Below, piece by piece: positions 1 to 7,212 of a DNA stretch of 7,721 nt. Position 1 is the first letter of the stretch. Each line of letters opens with the position of its first letter. The notes below the pieces were generated by a model, which did not search any database, was not told the DNA's origin, and saw only the letters and a program-made list of their open reading frames with translations. The translations under genes were made by a program, and so were the position numbers. Source of the stretch: Bacteriovoracaceae bacterium UBA1511 (GTDB lineage Bacteria > Bdellovibrionota > Bacteriovoracia > Bacteriovoracales > Bacteriovoracaceae); assembly GCA_002323535.1 (NCBI GenBank), contig DCQT01000059.1, positions 1,271 through 8,991 of the forward strand. Direction: 5' to 3'.

Positions 1-1021
1 TCTTTTAAAAAGTAGAAAATTTAAAAAAGTTAAAACCTTCAAAGATATGCAAAAGCTGCTTGAGAAAACAACAAAACGAGAGCTTGAGATGGTTAAAGAG
101 TTTGAAAAAAGATTGGCCAAAGCTGAAAAGAAGATAAAGGAAAAGAAGAAGGCCGCACTTAAAAAAGCAGAGAAAAGGAAAAAAAATACCGAAAAAGCAT
201 TATTTAAAAAATATTTTAAAAAGATGGGTAAACTTAAACAAACGACTAAGTTTAATAACCTATATCAAAAATACAAAAGAGATGTTCACAGCATTATTAC
301 TCAACCCAAGTGCTATGTTGGTGGGAAAGTCCCCAAACAGCTTCCGAACGTTTATCGAGGTGATTTTTTAAATTTTCCGGAATGGAAGGTAAGCGGATAC
401 TCTTACTTAAAAAAAGAATGCAGAGCAGAACTAGAACCACTTGAAAATAATTTTGAAGAAGAGACCGAAGGATTAACGTACATTGAAAACTTTATCACTG
501 ACAGAAGAGTTGACTCAATAAAAGATAACATCACCCCTATTGATGAAATTAAAACACCGGAAGAAAATCTTAAAAAGTTTATTAGAAATAATATAAATCT
601 CACTATTTTGAATTCAAATCTTGCAGGGCAAGAAAGCGATGATATACAAAAAAAGTATGATAGAAGAATTCAAATGGGCGGGGCCACGGCTTCAATAAAT
701 CAAGTTAAAAATCTTGAAAAAGAAGTTACCAAAAAAAATGATCGCTATCGAAAATCCAAACAAAAAATTGAAGAGAAATACGATAAACAACTTCTTAGTG
801 CTAGATCTCGAATTGCCCGCAGATTAAAGACAAAACTTGATAAACTAAGAGACTTTCAAGCATTAAATTCAAATGTAAGAGCACTCATGGCATTAGATCA
901 ACTAGATAAACACCTTGATGGTTTTCGTGAAAGTAAATTTGCAAACATATTAAAATCACTTCAAGATTGTGAACATAGTGGAGAGATGAAGGTATTAGAC
1001 CCTAGTTCGTGCGGATTTTAG
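1..1021 (+). CDS. Unrecognised lysine-rich coiled-coil protein, 5' end outside window
   Basis: I do not recognise this protein. The first in-frame ATG is at 47, but the frame stays open back to position 2 with sensible codons, and no purine-rich ribosome binding site precedes that ATG. The gene therefore most likely starts left of the window, and about 339 residues are visible. Counting from the ATG at 47, residues 1-80 are a highly charged Lys/Glu/Ala segment typical of a coiled coil. Residues 85-130 form a less charged part with Gly, Pro, Tyr and Trp that could be a small folded domain. Residues 130-205 are acidic and mixed, and 218-300 are a second basic helical segment. Four cysteines (89, 125, 308, 322) flank the helical parts; if the protein is exported they could form disulfides, but the N-terminus that would carry a signal peptide is not visible. 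The gene converges on lolA and its last 20 bases overlap the lolA end. The long, consistent open frame makes it a real gene; its function is unknown. Confidence 0.72.
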   Translation, partial: LLKSRKFKKVKTFKDMQKLLEKTTKRELEMVKEFEKRLAKAEKKIKEKKKAALKKAEKRKKNTEKALFKKYFKKMGKLKQTTKFNNLYQKYKRDVHSIITQPKCYVGGKVPKQLPNVYRGDFLNFPEWKVSGYSYLKKECRAELEPLENNFEEETEGLTYIENFITDRRVDSIKDNITPIDEIKTPEENLKKFIRNNINLTILNSNLAGQESDDIQKKYDRRIQMGGATASINQVKNLEKEVTKKNDRYRKSKQKIEEKYDKQLLSARSRIARRLKTKLDKLRDFQALNSNVRALMALDQLDKHLDGFRESKFANILKSLQDCEHSGEMKVLDPSSCGF

Positions 1022-1625
1022 GCGGGTTGTTTTCTTTAAAAATAAAATTTAATCTCGAGAAGTTATCTACTAATGAGATCTTATCAAATATAATTTTATT
1101 TTTTTTCCCATCAAGATAATCTAAGTTTATAGACTTTAGTTTCGTAAAAGCGTGAACTTTTGAGTTAAAAACTAAAACCGCTTCTTTGATTCCTAGCTCC
1201 TCAGAGGACGCTTTGTTAAAAGTTATCTTAATATTGTTTTTCTCTTTTTTAGATATTTTATAATACTTGTTATTCTCAAGCCCTTCACTTAGAGCATCAA
1301 AAAATTTTGATATTGCCTGGCCTCCAGAGACGTTCTTTCGAACCTCTCCTAGTTCCCCATCGACAAAAGGAGGACGGTAATACCAGTTTTGATTTGCCTT
1401 GGTGATAAAAATTAAAGGAGACGGCTTATACATCTCAAATCGAAGCATTCCTGGAAATTGGTAATCAAAATAACCATGCCCCTTCTTTACTTTACCTGTA
1501 ACCACACTTTTATATTCCTGAGTGAATTTCGCAGTAAACTTTAACGGCAAAAATGCAGCCCCATGGCTTGAGCGAACAAAAAGTGAGATAACGAAAAAGA
1601 AAAAAAGAAGAAAAGCTGTTTTCAT
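1002..1625 (-). CDS. lolA: LolA-type periplasmic outer-membrane lipoprotein carrier
   Basis: LolA accepts lipoproteins released from the inner membrane by the LolCDE transporter and carries them across the periplasm to the outer membrane. The 207-residue product begins with a classic signal peptide: Met-Lys-Thr, a Phe/Leu-rich core at about residues 4-17, and a likely cleavage site near SHGA at 20-23. The mature part matches LolA in order: FTAKFTQEY (30-38), a glycine-containing turn followed by GHGYFDY (49-55), PGMLRFEMYKPSP (58-70), and NWYYRPPFVDG (80-90), which corresponds to the W.Y.PF segment of E. coli LolA. The C-terminal strands end in FIFKENNPP (194-202). The length is normal for the family. 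The frame also allows an ATG at 1649, but that would overlap smc by 17 bases and put charged residues before the signal peptide. The ATG at 1625 has AGGA at 1634-1631 and is preferred. The gene is 7 bases downstream of smc and very probably co-transcribed with it. Confidence 0.87.
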   Translation of the reverse strand: MKTAFLLFFFFVISLFVRSSHGAAFLPLKFTAKFTQEYKSVVTGKVKKGHGYFDYQFPGMLRFEMYKPSPLIFITKANQNWYYRPPFVDGELGEVRKNVSGGQAISKFFDALSEGLENNKYYKISKKEKNNIKITFNKASSEELGIKEAVLVFNSKVHAFTKLKSINLDYLDGKKNKIIFDKISLVDNFSRLNFIFKENNPPKIRTN

Positions 1626-1630
1626 TTTTT

Positions 1631-1634
1631 TCCT
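1631..1634 (-). promoter_or_regulatory. lolA ribosome binding site overlapping the smc stop codon
   Basis: AGGA on the minus strand lies 5 bases before the lolA ATG at 1625 and shares bases with the smc stop codon TAG (1635-1633). It fixes the lolA start at 1625 rather than 1649. The arrangement implies that ribosomes ending smc are well placed to begin lolA, that is, translational coupling. Confidence 0.72.
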
Positions 1635-4600
1635 ATTGAAGCTGAACACTTAGTGCTTTTGAGACACCCGGCTCCTGCATTGTCACTCCATAAAGAGTAT
1701 CGTTAAGCTCCATGGTTTTTTTATTGTGGGTAATTAAAATGAACTGAGAATCCTTAGACATCTCTTTTAACAGCTCACTAAACCTTCCAACGTTAGCATC
1801 ATCAAGTGGTGCGTCGACCTCATCGAGCAGACAAAATGGGCTAGGCTTCACTAAGAATACAGAGAAAATAAGACTCACGGCCGTCATGGCCTTTTCCCCA
1901 CCAGACATAAGGTTAATATTTTGCATTTTTTTCCCAGGAGGTTTGGCAATAATATCAACACCAGCGTCTACATCTTCAAGTGTTCCTTTGAGTTCAAGCC
2001 TTGCTTCCCCTCCACCAAAAATGATGGGGAAAACCTGAGTAAATTTCGCATTCACTTCTTCAAACGCAAGCTTAAATCTTTCTTTGGATTTATGATCAAT
2101 TTTTTCAATCGCCGTTGTTAAATCCTCTAGGGACGCTCGAAGCTCTACTTCTTGCTCTACTAGAAAATCAAATCTTAATTTTTGGCGATCATAATCTTCG
2201 ATTGCTTGCCAATTAATTTCGCCGAGTGAATTAAAAGAGGCTTTCTGCGAACGAAGTCTTTGTGCCACGTCTTTTAAATCATTTCCAAAACGTCGATTAA
2301 ACTTATATTCTTCAACTTGAATCATGATCGGGCCGTTCTCACCTTCCATCGAGTACATGCTCTCAAGGTCGATTAACCCTTCAGTATCAACATCGGAAAG
2401 TTCCAAGAACTCAAATAAAGCTTGGCGAAGATCAACTTGATGCTTCTCAAAGATGTTCCTTGTTAATTGCTCTTCATCAACTTTTATTTGTTCAATTTTT
2501 ACAGACTTCTCAACAGAGTTTCTGTCAGCGTCATTGATTTTTTTAGATAATTTCTTAACTCGATCTTCACGATCACTCATTTTGGTAACTAACTGCTCTA
2601 ATTCATCTCTTTGAGCTGAAAGAAAGTCCGTTTTTTCTTCAAGAACCTGTGATCGATCAAGATTTGATTTTTCAAGTTCTGAAATTTCGGTTTCGTTTTC
2701 ATCAAACTCTGTGGTGGTATTTTCAATCCACATCTGGGTTTGAGAATATCTGCTAGCAAGACGAGTTAGTTGATCATCAACATCTTTAATTTGGTCATCA
2801 TAGCTTTGAATTTGAGAAGAAAAGGACTTTCTCTCTGAGAGTTTTCCATTTAAAAAGTCACGCTTTTCATTGAATTGATACTCCATATCTCCTAGCGTGT
2901 CTTCAACCTGTCCATATTGATCTTCAAGCGCCAAAAGGTCTTCCTCTTCGGTCTCAAGAGAAATACTTATTTTTTCTTCTTTTTCAATAAACTCAAATCT
3001 CTGAGTTGAAATTTGGCTTTTTCTGTTTTTTAGAATCTCTACTCTTGATCTATTTGTTTCAAAGCCGGAAAGCTTTGATTCGAGCTTTGTTTTAAGAGTG
3101 ATAAATTCTTCTCTGGCCGATTGAGCCTGAGAAGATAGCTCTTCTTTTTGAATAATTAGATCATTATATTTCTCTTCAATCTCTTCATGGGAAATTCTTG
3201 AAGCTTCAAATTTTTCTTGTGAATTTACTAGTTCGACTTCAAGGTTTTTAATTTGATTATTTAATTCAACTCCAGAGCCTGTACCACCAATATCAGCTCC
3301 AAAAATAAATTGATCAGCTCCAAAAAGTTTAAACCGTCCTGCTTTCCCATCAAGAGTAATTAAACCTTGAATATTAATTTCACTAGGAATTTTTGTTAAT
3401 GCTAACTCATCTTGTGATTCAACAATATAAATCCCAGATAGAATTAATTTAATTTCATCAGTTGCTTCAATGACATCACTTAAACATACTGGATTTGTTA
3501 ACCCATAAACTTCAAGTCTTTCAAACGTTTCTGAAGAAATATTGTCAGTATCAGACGATGAATCCCTAAGACTAATATTTATACGTTTTTTAGGGTTATC
3601 TTTTTGCCACAAAGCAGCTGATTCAGCAGACTCTCCAAAAAGAGTCTCTCCAAAAAAAGAAAGAGCGGAGCTAACTGCTTTCGTATATTTTTCATCACAA
3701 TTTATATCTGAGCCAAGTAACGAGTAGTCCTCGCCTTTTTCAGACTTTAAAAGTGCTCCTGTTGAGCCACTTACACCTTCCATCGATTCACTAATCTTTT
3801 TTAAGCTTTGAAGGCGCGTTTCTAATTGGAGGTACTCTCTTTCACTTGTTTTAAGATCATGTTCTTTTTGTTTTTTTTCAGTACTAATAGTCGCGATATT
3901 CTCATTTAGATCTTCAAGATTATCCCTTAACGATTCATAAAGATCCTCTTTGTCACTTGCTTCTTTTCTCTCAGATGATAGATCTTTTCCAATGATGGAG
4001 TACTGCTCTTCGAGTGTTTCCATCTCTTTGGTTATGTCTTCAAGCTGTGCACTAAGTTCAGTCAAACGATTTGAAAGCTTAAACTGTTCGTTTTTATTTT
4101 CGTTAATCTCATTTTTTGTTTCACTAATTTTTGAACTTAATTCATGATGCTCAGTCTTTTTTTCTTGAACTTGTTCTTTGAGCATTTCTACTTCATCTTC
4201 AAGTTCAGAAAGATCACACTCCTCTTCATTTGATGAAATCAGCTCTTCTTTTCTTGTTTTAATTTCTTCAAGTCTTGATTCTCGGCTTTCTTTTTCTTCA
4301 ACAATTTGAGTAAGCTCTGACTTTTTCTCATCAAGCATTTTCTCTTTTGTCTCTTGGCCTTTACATAGATTTACTAAACGTTCTTCCATCTGAGCGAGTT
4401 CTCGAGAAAGCTCATTATACTCACTTTGAATTTCTTCAATCTTTCTTACTTGAAGATCTTTCAGCGTTCTCTCTTCTTCTAGATCAAGTTCGAGATTATT
4501 TTTTTCAGTTTTCCACGTTTCAAGGTTAATAGTTGCTTCATTTATTTGTACCTTAAAATCGCGATAGTTTTTTAATAAGTCGTGAACCTTATGAGCGTCC

Positions 4601-5304
4601 ACAATAATTTCATCGCGCTTAATTTTTTCTTTTAAGCTTCGCGCTTTTTCGGCTTTTTCAGATTGTTTTCTTAAGCTTCCAAGGTTTCTTTCAATCTCAA
4701 CTTTTAAGTCATTAAGTCTAGATAAGTTTTGCTCAGTCGCTTCCATTTTTTTAAGCGATTCTTTTTTTCTAAGCTTGAATTTTGTAATCCCGGCCACTTC
4801 TTCGATGATTACTCTTCTCTCTTCAGGTTTCGATTGAACAAGTCTGTTAATCTCACCTTGGGCGATAATAGAATAACTCTTGGCACCGGCTCCTGTATCC
4901 ATAAAAACTTCTTGAATATCTCTGAGTCGACATTGAGTTCCGTTAATCTTGTATTCAGTTTCACCGTTTCGATAAAGTTTTCTTGTTAATTGAATTTCAC
5001 TCGGACAGACAACTTTATTACCGATGTGAATATGTTTTCCATCATCGTTTTCGATAAACAATGAGCACTCTGCGTAATTTGCCGGTGCGTATTTAGATGA
5101 GCCACTGAAAATAACGTCTTTCATCGAAGAGCCGCGTAAGTGCTTCGCACTCTGTTCTCCCATGATCCAAAATAAGGCATCAACAATATTTGATTTACCG
5201 CAACCATTAGGGCCAACGATTCCCGTTATCCCTTCGTCAAAAAATATATTGGTTTTATCTTTAAAAGATTTAAATCCTTGAACGACAAGTTTTTTTAATT
5301 TCAC
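1633..5304 (-). CDS. smc: Chromosome segregation protein SMC (condensin ATPase)
   Basis: SMC forms a homodimeric ring that, with ScpA and ScpB, extrudes and compacts DNA and aids chromosome segregation. The 1223-residue product is the usual family length or slightly longer. The N-terminal head has the Walker A motif GPNGCGKSN (31-39), an R-loop arginine in HLRG (55-58) and a Q-loop IIAQGEINRL (146-155). A long coiled coil runs from about 175 to 505. The hinge covers about 510-680, from GSTGALL to the GG at 673-674. The returning coil spans about 680-1090. The C-terminal head has the ABC signature LMSGGEKAM (1132-1140), Walker B FCLLDEVDAP (1157-1166) with catalytic Glu1162, and an H-loop ITHN (1191-1194). 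All ATPase motifs are intact. The start is GTG at 5304, giving KLKKLVVQGFKSF as expected for SMC, with AAGGGA six bases upstream. A small repeat lies in the hinge. Cysteine in Walker A is common in SMCs of proteobacterial type. Rad50/SbcC is ruled out by the globular hinge in place of a zinc hook. Confidence 0.97.
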   Translation of the reverse strand: MKLKKLVVQGFKSFKDKTNIFFDEGITGIVGPNGCGKSNIVDALFWIMGEQSAKHLRGSSMKDVIFSGSSKYAPANYAECSLFIENDDGKHIHIGNKVVCPSEIQLTRKLYRNGETEYKINGTQCRLRDIQEVFMDTGAGAKSYSIIAQGEINRLVQSKPEERRVIIEEVAGITKFKLRKKESLKKMEATEQNLSRLNDLKVEIERNLGSLRKQSEKAEKARSLKEKIKRDEIIVDAHKVHDLLKNYRDFKVQINEATINLETWKTEKNNLELDLEEERTLKDLQVRKIEEIQSEYNELSRELAQMEERLVNLCKGQETKEKMLDEKKSELTQIVEEKESRESRLEEIKTRKEELISSNEEECDLSELEDEVEMLKEQVQEKKTEHHELSSKISETKNEINENKNEQFKLSNRLTELSAQLEDITKEMETLEEQYSIIGKDLSSERKEASDKEDLYESLRDNLEDLNENIATISTEKKQKEHDLKTSEREYLQLETRLQSLKKISESMEGVSGSTGALLKSEKGEDYSLLGSDINCDEKYTKAVSSALSFFGETLFGESAESAALWQKDNPKKRINISLRDSSSDTDNISSETFERLEVYGLTNPVCLSDVIEATDEIKLILSGIYIVESQDELALTKIPSEINIQGLITLDGKAGRFKLFGADQFIFGADIGGTGSGVELNNQIKNLEVELVNSQEKFEASRISHEEIEEKYNDLIIQKEELSSQAQSAREEFITLKTKLESKLSGFETNRSRVEILKNRKSQISTQRFEFIEKEEKISISLETEEEDLLALEDQYGQVEDTLGDMEYQFNEKRDFLNGKLSERKSFSSQIQSYDDQIKDVDDQLTRLASRYSQTQMWIENTTTEFDENETEISELEKSNLDRSQVLEEKTDFLSAQRDELEQLVTKMSDREDRVKKLSKKINDADRNSVEKSVKIEQIKVDEEQLTRNIFEKHQVDLRQALFEFLELSDVDTEGLIDLESMYSMEGENGPIMIQVEEYKFNRRFGNDLKDVAQRLRSQKASFNSLGEINWQAIEDYDRQKLRFDFLVEQEVELRASLEDLTTAIEKIDHKSKERFKLAFEEVNAKFTQVFPIIFGGGEARLELKGTLEDVDAGVDIIAKPPGKKMQNINLMSGGEKAMTAVSLIFSVFLVKPSPFCLLDEVDAPLDDANVGRFSELLKEMSKDSQFILITHNKKTMELNDTLYGVTMQEPGVSKALSVQLQ
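3292..3326 (-). repeat. In-frame direct repeat in the SMC hinge
   Basis: The 14-base sequence ATCAGCTCCAAAAA (plus strand) occurs at 3292-3305 and again at 3313-3326, offset by exactly 21 bases or seven codons. On the coding strand it gives FGAD at SMC residues 661-664 and again at 668-671, just before the conserved hinge glycine pair. It looks like a small tandem duplication that kept the reading frame. Confidence 0.7.
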
Positions 5305-5310
5305 AGAACA

Positions 5311-5318
5311 TCCCTTTT
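5311..5318 (-). promoter_or_regulatory. smc ribosome binding site
   Basis: AAAAGGGA on the minus strand ends six bases before the GTG at 5304. It supports GTG as the smc start, and no in-frame ATG with better spacing is present. An ATG at 5311-5309 is in another frame and lies too close to this site to use it. Confidence 0.65.
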
Positions 5319-5341
5319 GCTGTGCAATAAAATTTAAATAC

Positions 5342-5355
5342 GCCCATCTATGGGC
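5342..5355 (-). promoter_or_regulatory. Palindrome in the smc leader, possible operator or 5' hairpin
   Basis: GCCCAT-CT-ATGGGC is a perfect six-base inverted repeat with a two-base centre (as RNA, a five-pair G+C-rich stem with a four-base loop). It sits 38 bases upstream of the smc start, in otherwise AT-rich DNA, and overlaps the transcription start predicted from the -10-like TATAAG. It could be a repressor site or an mRNA 5' hairpin. It could also weakly terminate transcription from the upstream gene, but the sequence that follows is only AT-rich, not a clean T run. Confidence 0.4.
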
Positions 5356-5357
5356 AT

Positions 5358-5384
5358 CTTATAAATTTGACACACCCCACACAA
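5358..5384 (-). promoter_or_regulatory. Possible sigma70-type promoter for smc-lolA
   Basis: On the minus strand, TATAAG (5363-5358) resembles a -10 box with five of six consensus bases. TTGTGT (5384-5379) lies 15 bases upstream, or TTTGTG with a 16-base spacer, as a poor -35 box. This would start transcription near 5351, giving a leader of about 46 bases before smc. The 129-base gap after the upstream gene is consistent with a separate promoter, but the -35 match is weak and readthrough remains possible. Confidence 0.33.
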
Positions 5385-5433
5385 ACTGTACACCTTTTAT
5401 CTAACTTACAATGTCTGGCAGGAAGCTTTCAAT

Positions 5434-7197
5434 TCACCTTAAAAACCTGTCATTTTGAGTCTGTTTTATGTGATAATCATCATATAAAGATTGAATAGAT
5501 TTCAGGTCAACCTCTTCAACTTTTTGACTTGAAAGATTCATACGATATGCTTTTTTTCTATCTGTATAAAGAGAATAAAGTTCATTTTTTGATATGAATC
5601 CAATTCGTTTACCATCGTAAGGCTGAATAATAATTTGATGCTTTTGTAAATTTTCACTAAAAATACTTGCTTGATTGGATACCTCAATGTTTCCGTCAAG
5701 ATTTAAAAGCTCGATTGCTGTCGGAAGTATATTTACCTGAGAAAAAGTACTATCTTTCTCGACCCTGTCTTTTAAATCTCCCATATTCATGATGACAAAT
5801 GGGATACTAAATTGCTCAGGAAAAAAACCATCCTCGTTTGAAGTAACACCATTTACCCCGCTTGGATAAGAATGATCTCCGGTAATTACAATAAGCCAAT
5901 CTTTAAAAAATGGGTCTTCCTGAATAATTTCAACAAACCTTTTAAGAAATCTATCTGATAGGTGAAGACTGTTTAAAAATCTTTCTTGAAAGCTCTTAGG
6001 GTGCTTAAAGAGAAAGCTTAAGTTCTGAGGAACTTTAAAATTCATGTGATGAGAAAGAGAAATCATTGAGGCAAATATAGGTTTGTTACCCCCATTCTCT
6101 TTTCTTAGATTTTTAATATTTTGTAAAAATATTTCATAAGACTTGTCATCTTGAAGACCCCACCCCCATATGAATTCGTCAAGACCTCCAAGATACTTTT
6201 CACTTGATTCTACTTTTGTAAAGCCTGCATCAGTTAAAAACTCCATCGTATTATCAAAACGAAAATCAGTAAAAGTTTGATAAAAATAAGTTTCCAGGCC
6301 CTGACTTTTTAAAATATCTGGGAGGCACCTCAGCTTTTTTATATTTACAGCATAAGATGCCTTACCCTTTTCAAGTGGTATACGCCCACAATAAATTGAG
6401 AACTGACCCTTTATTGTCTGAACCGAGTTCGCAAAGAATGGATAAATAGAAAGGTTCTCTTTGCTTTTATATAAAGAGTTCATTACTGGGGTTATTTCTC
6501 TTCCATCAGATGTAGTTTTATTTAAATAATCATTATTGAAGGATTCAAGAGTTAGTATTAAAAGATTATTTTTTCCCACATTGAATTTATTGCCTTGAAC
6601 GTAAGAACCCTTCTCTTTCGGAATAACTAAATTTTCTGAATAAAACTTTGGAGGAAAAAAATAATCCCCCATTGAGGTAACAAAATAAACAAAAGGATTG
6701 TTTAATAGAATTCGTTGAAAAAAAGTAATTAATACAAAAGATGATGCCAAGCTAGTAAGAATCTTACTTATTTTTAGTTTTACTGAATATGCCTTCTGGT
6801 GATAAATGAACAAACAAACAAAAACAGCAAGGCTTAAACATAAGTCAAATAGTCTAACTCTTGCACCTACCACTTCAAGACTACTCATATTAAATAATAA
6901 CTTGAAATTATCAAAACCAAGAGAGAAGTTAAAATTTGATTGGGTGTTTACCCTGTAGCGAAAAAGCAACATCATAAAAAAGCCCGCAACAGAAATTACG
7001 AACGAACACAGTGCCTTATGTCTTAACAAGTGTATTACAATCAAATTAAAACTTAAGAAAAACAGACTCTCTAATAAAAGATAATAAGGATCGAAGTCAT
7101 AAAACCTATGCCTCAGTGACCATGCGTGCAAGAACAAGCTAAAAAGGAACAGCGAAGTAAATTTTATGTATTTATTTGTAAACAACTGCTTCAACAT
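5434..7197 (-). CDS. LtaS/OpgB-like membrane phosphoglycerol transferase (sulfatase superfamily)
   Basis: The 587-residue protein has the LtaS family architecture: about five membrane helices (roughly 12-28, 38-58, 63-80, 116-133, 147-164), a linker, then an extracytoplasmic alkaline phosphatase/sulfatase-fold domain (about 208-500). Family members transfer glycerol phosphate from phosphatidylglycerol to a growing polymer or glycan via a phospho-threonine intermediate. Motifs visible in order are LTLESF with metal-binding Glu218; SVQTIKGQFS with the probable nucleophile Thr261; GWGLQDD (345-351), which matches the WG..D motif of LtaS-like enzymes; SHH (382-384); and TGDHS with Asp441 and His442. 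These correspond to Glu255, Thr300, His416, Asp475 and His476 of S. aureus LtaS. The ATG at 7197 follows AGGG by ten bases. The gene lies 14 bases after a probable GDPD gene. The acceptor is unknown: an osmoregulated periplasmic glucan, a surface polysaccharide or a polyglycerol phosphate are possible. A phosphoethanolamine transferase is less likely given the WG..D motif. Confidence 0.85.
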   Translation of the reverse strand: MLKQLFTNKYIKFTSLFLFSLFLHAWSLRHRFYDFDPYYLLLESLFFLSFNLIVIHLLRHKALCSFVISVAGFFMMLLFRYRVNTQSNFNFSLGFDNFKLLFNMSSLEVVGARVRLFDLCLSLAVFVCLFIYHQKAYSVKLKISKILTSLASSFVLITFFQRILLNNPFVYFVTSMGDYFFPPKFYSENLVIPKEKGSYVQGNKFNVGKNNLLILTLESFNNDYLNKTTSDGREITPVMNSLYKSKENLSIYPFFANSVQTIKGQFSIYCGRIPLEKGKASYAVNIKKLRCLPDILKSQGLETYFYQTFTDFRFDNTMEFLTDAGFTKVESSEKYLGGLDEFIWGWGLQDDKSYEIFLQNIKNLRKENGGNKPIFASMISLSHHMNFKVPQNLSFLFKHPKSFQERFLNSLHLSDRFLKRFVEIIQEDPFFKDWLIVITGDHSYPSGVNGVTSNEDGFFPEQFSIPFVIMNMGDLKDRVEKDSTFSQVNILPTAIELLNLDGNIEVSNQASIFSENLQKHQIIIQPYDGKRIGFISKNELYSLYTDRKKAYRMNLSSQKVEEVDLKSIQSLYDDYHIKQTQNDRFLR

Positions 7198-7207
7198 TTC
7201 AATAAAG

Positions 7208-7212
7208 CCCTC
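7208..7212 (-). promoter_or_regulatory. Ribosome binding site of the transferase, fused to the upstream stop codon
   Basis: GAGGG on the minus strand lies ten bases before the ATG at 7197. Its first base is the last base of the TAG stop (7214-7212) of the upstream gene. The spacing is slightly long but is the only purine-rich match, and the overlap suggests the two genes are translated from one message. Confidence 0.5.

Noticed and set aside
179..186. A8 tract in the first gene (and A7 near the smc start) as a programmed slippage site.
   Set aside because: A-tracts are expected in AT-rich lysine-rich coding sequence, and no alternative frame downstream makes a sensible product.
995..1040. 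Possible terminator hairpin (CCTA...TAGG, ACCC...GGGT) at the convergent gene ends followed by T-rich sequence.
   Set aside because: The stems are only four pairs, not contiguous with each other, and have a long loop; support is too weak to call.
1626..1649. Upstream ATG at 1649 as the lolA start.
   Set aside because: It lies inside smc, lacks a good ribosome binding site and adds charged residues before the signal peptide; the ATG at 1625 has AGGA at the right spacing.
1921..4989. Plus-strand ORFs of 60-86 codons inside smc, and a minus-strand ORF at 403-603 inside the first gene.
   Set aside because: They are antisense to well-supported genes, lack ribosome binding sites and have low-complexity Phe/Ser-rich translations typical of the complement of Lys/Glu-rich coiled coils.
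1633..5304. SMC as part of a Wadjet-like or other defence system.
   Set aside because: Full-length housekeeping SMC architecture with a globular hinge and all standard motifs, and no JetA, JetB or JetD-like neighbours; the partner gene is lolA.
5270..5311. A 13-codon out-of-frame ORF starting at ATG 5311-5309 and overlapping the smc start, as a regulatory leader peptide.
   Set aside because: Its ATG abuts the ribosome binding site with almost no spacer, so it is unlikely to be initiated.
5367..5400. TTGACA on the plus strand at 5367-5372 as a -35 box of a divergent promoter.
   Set aside because: The nearest -10-like sequence (TTTTAT at 5395-5400) is 22 bases away, and no plus-strand gene follows, only the antisense of the transferase.
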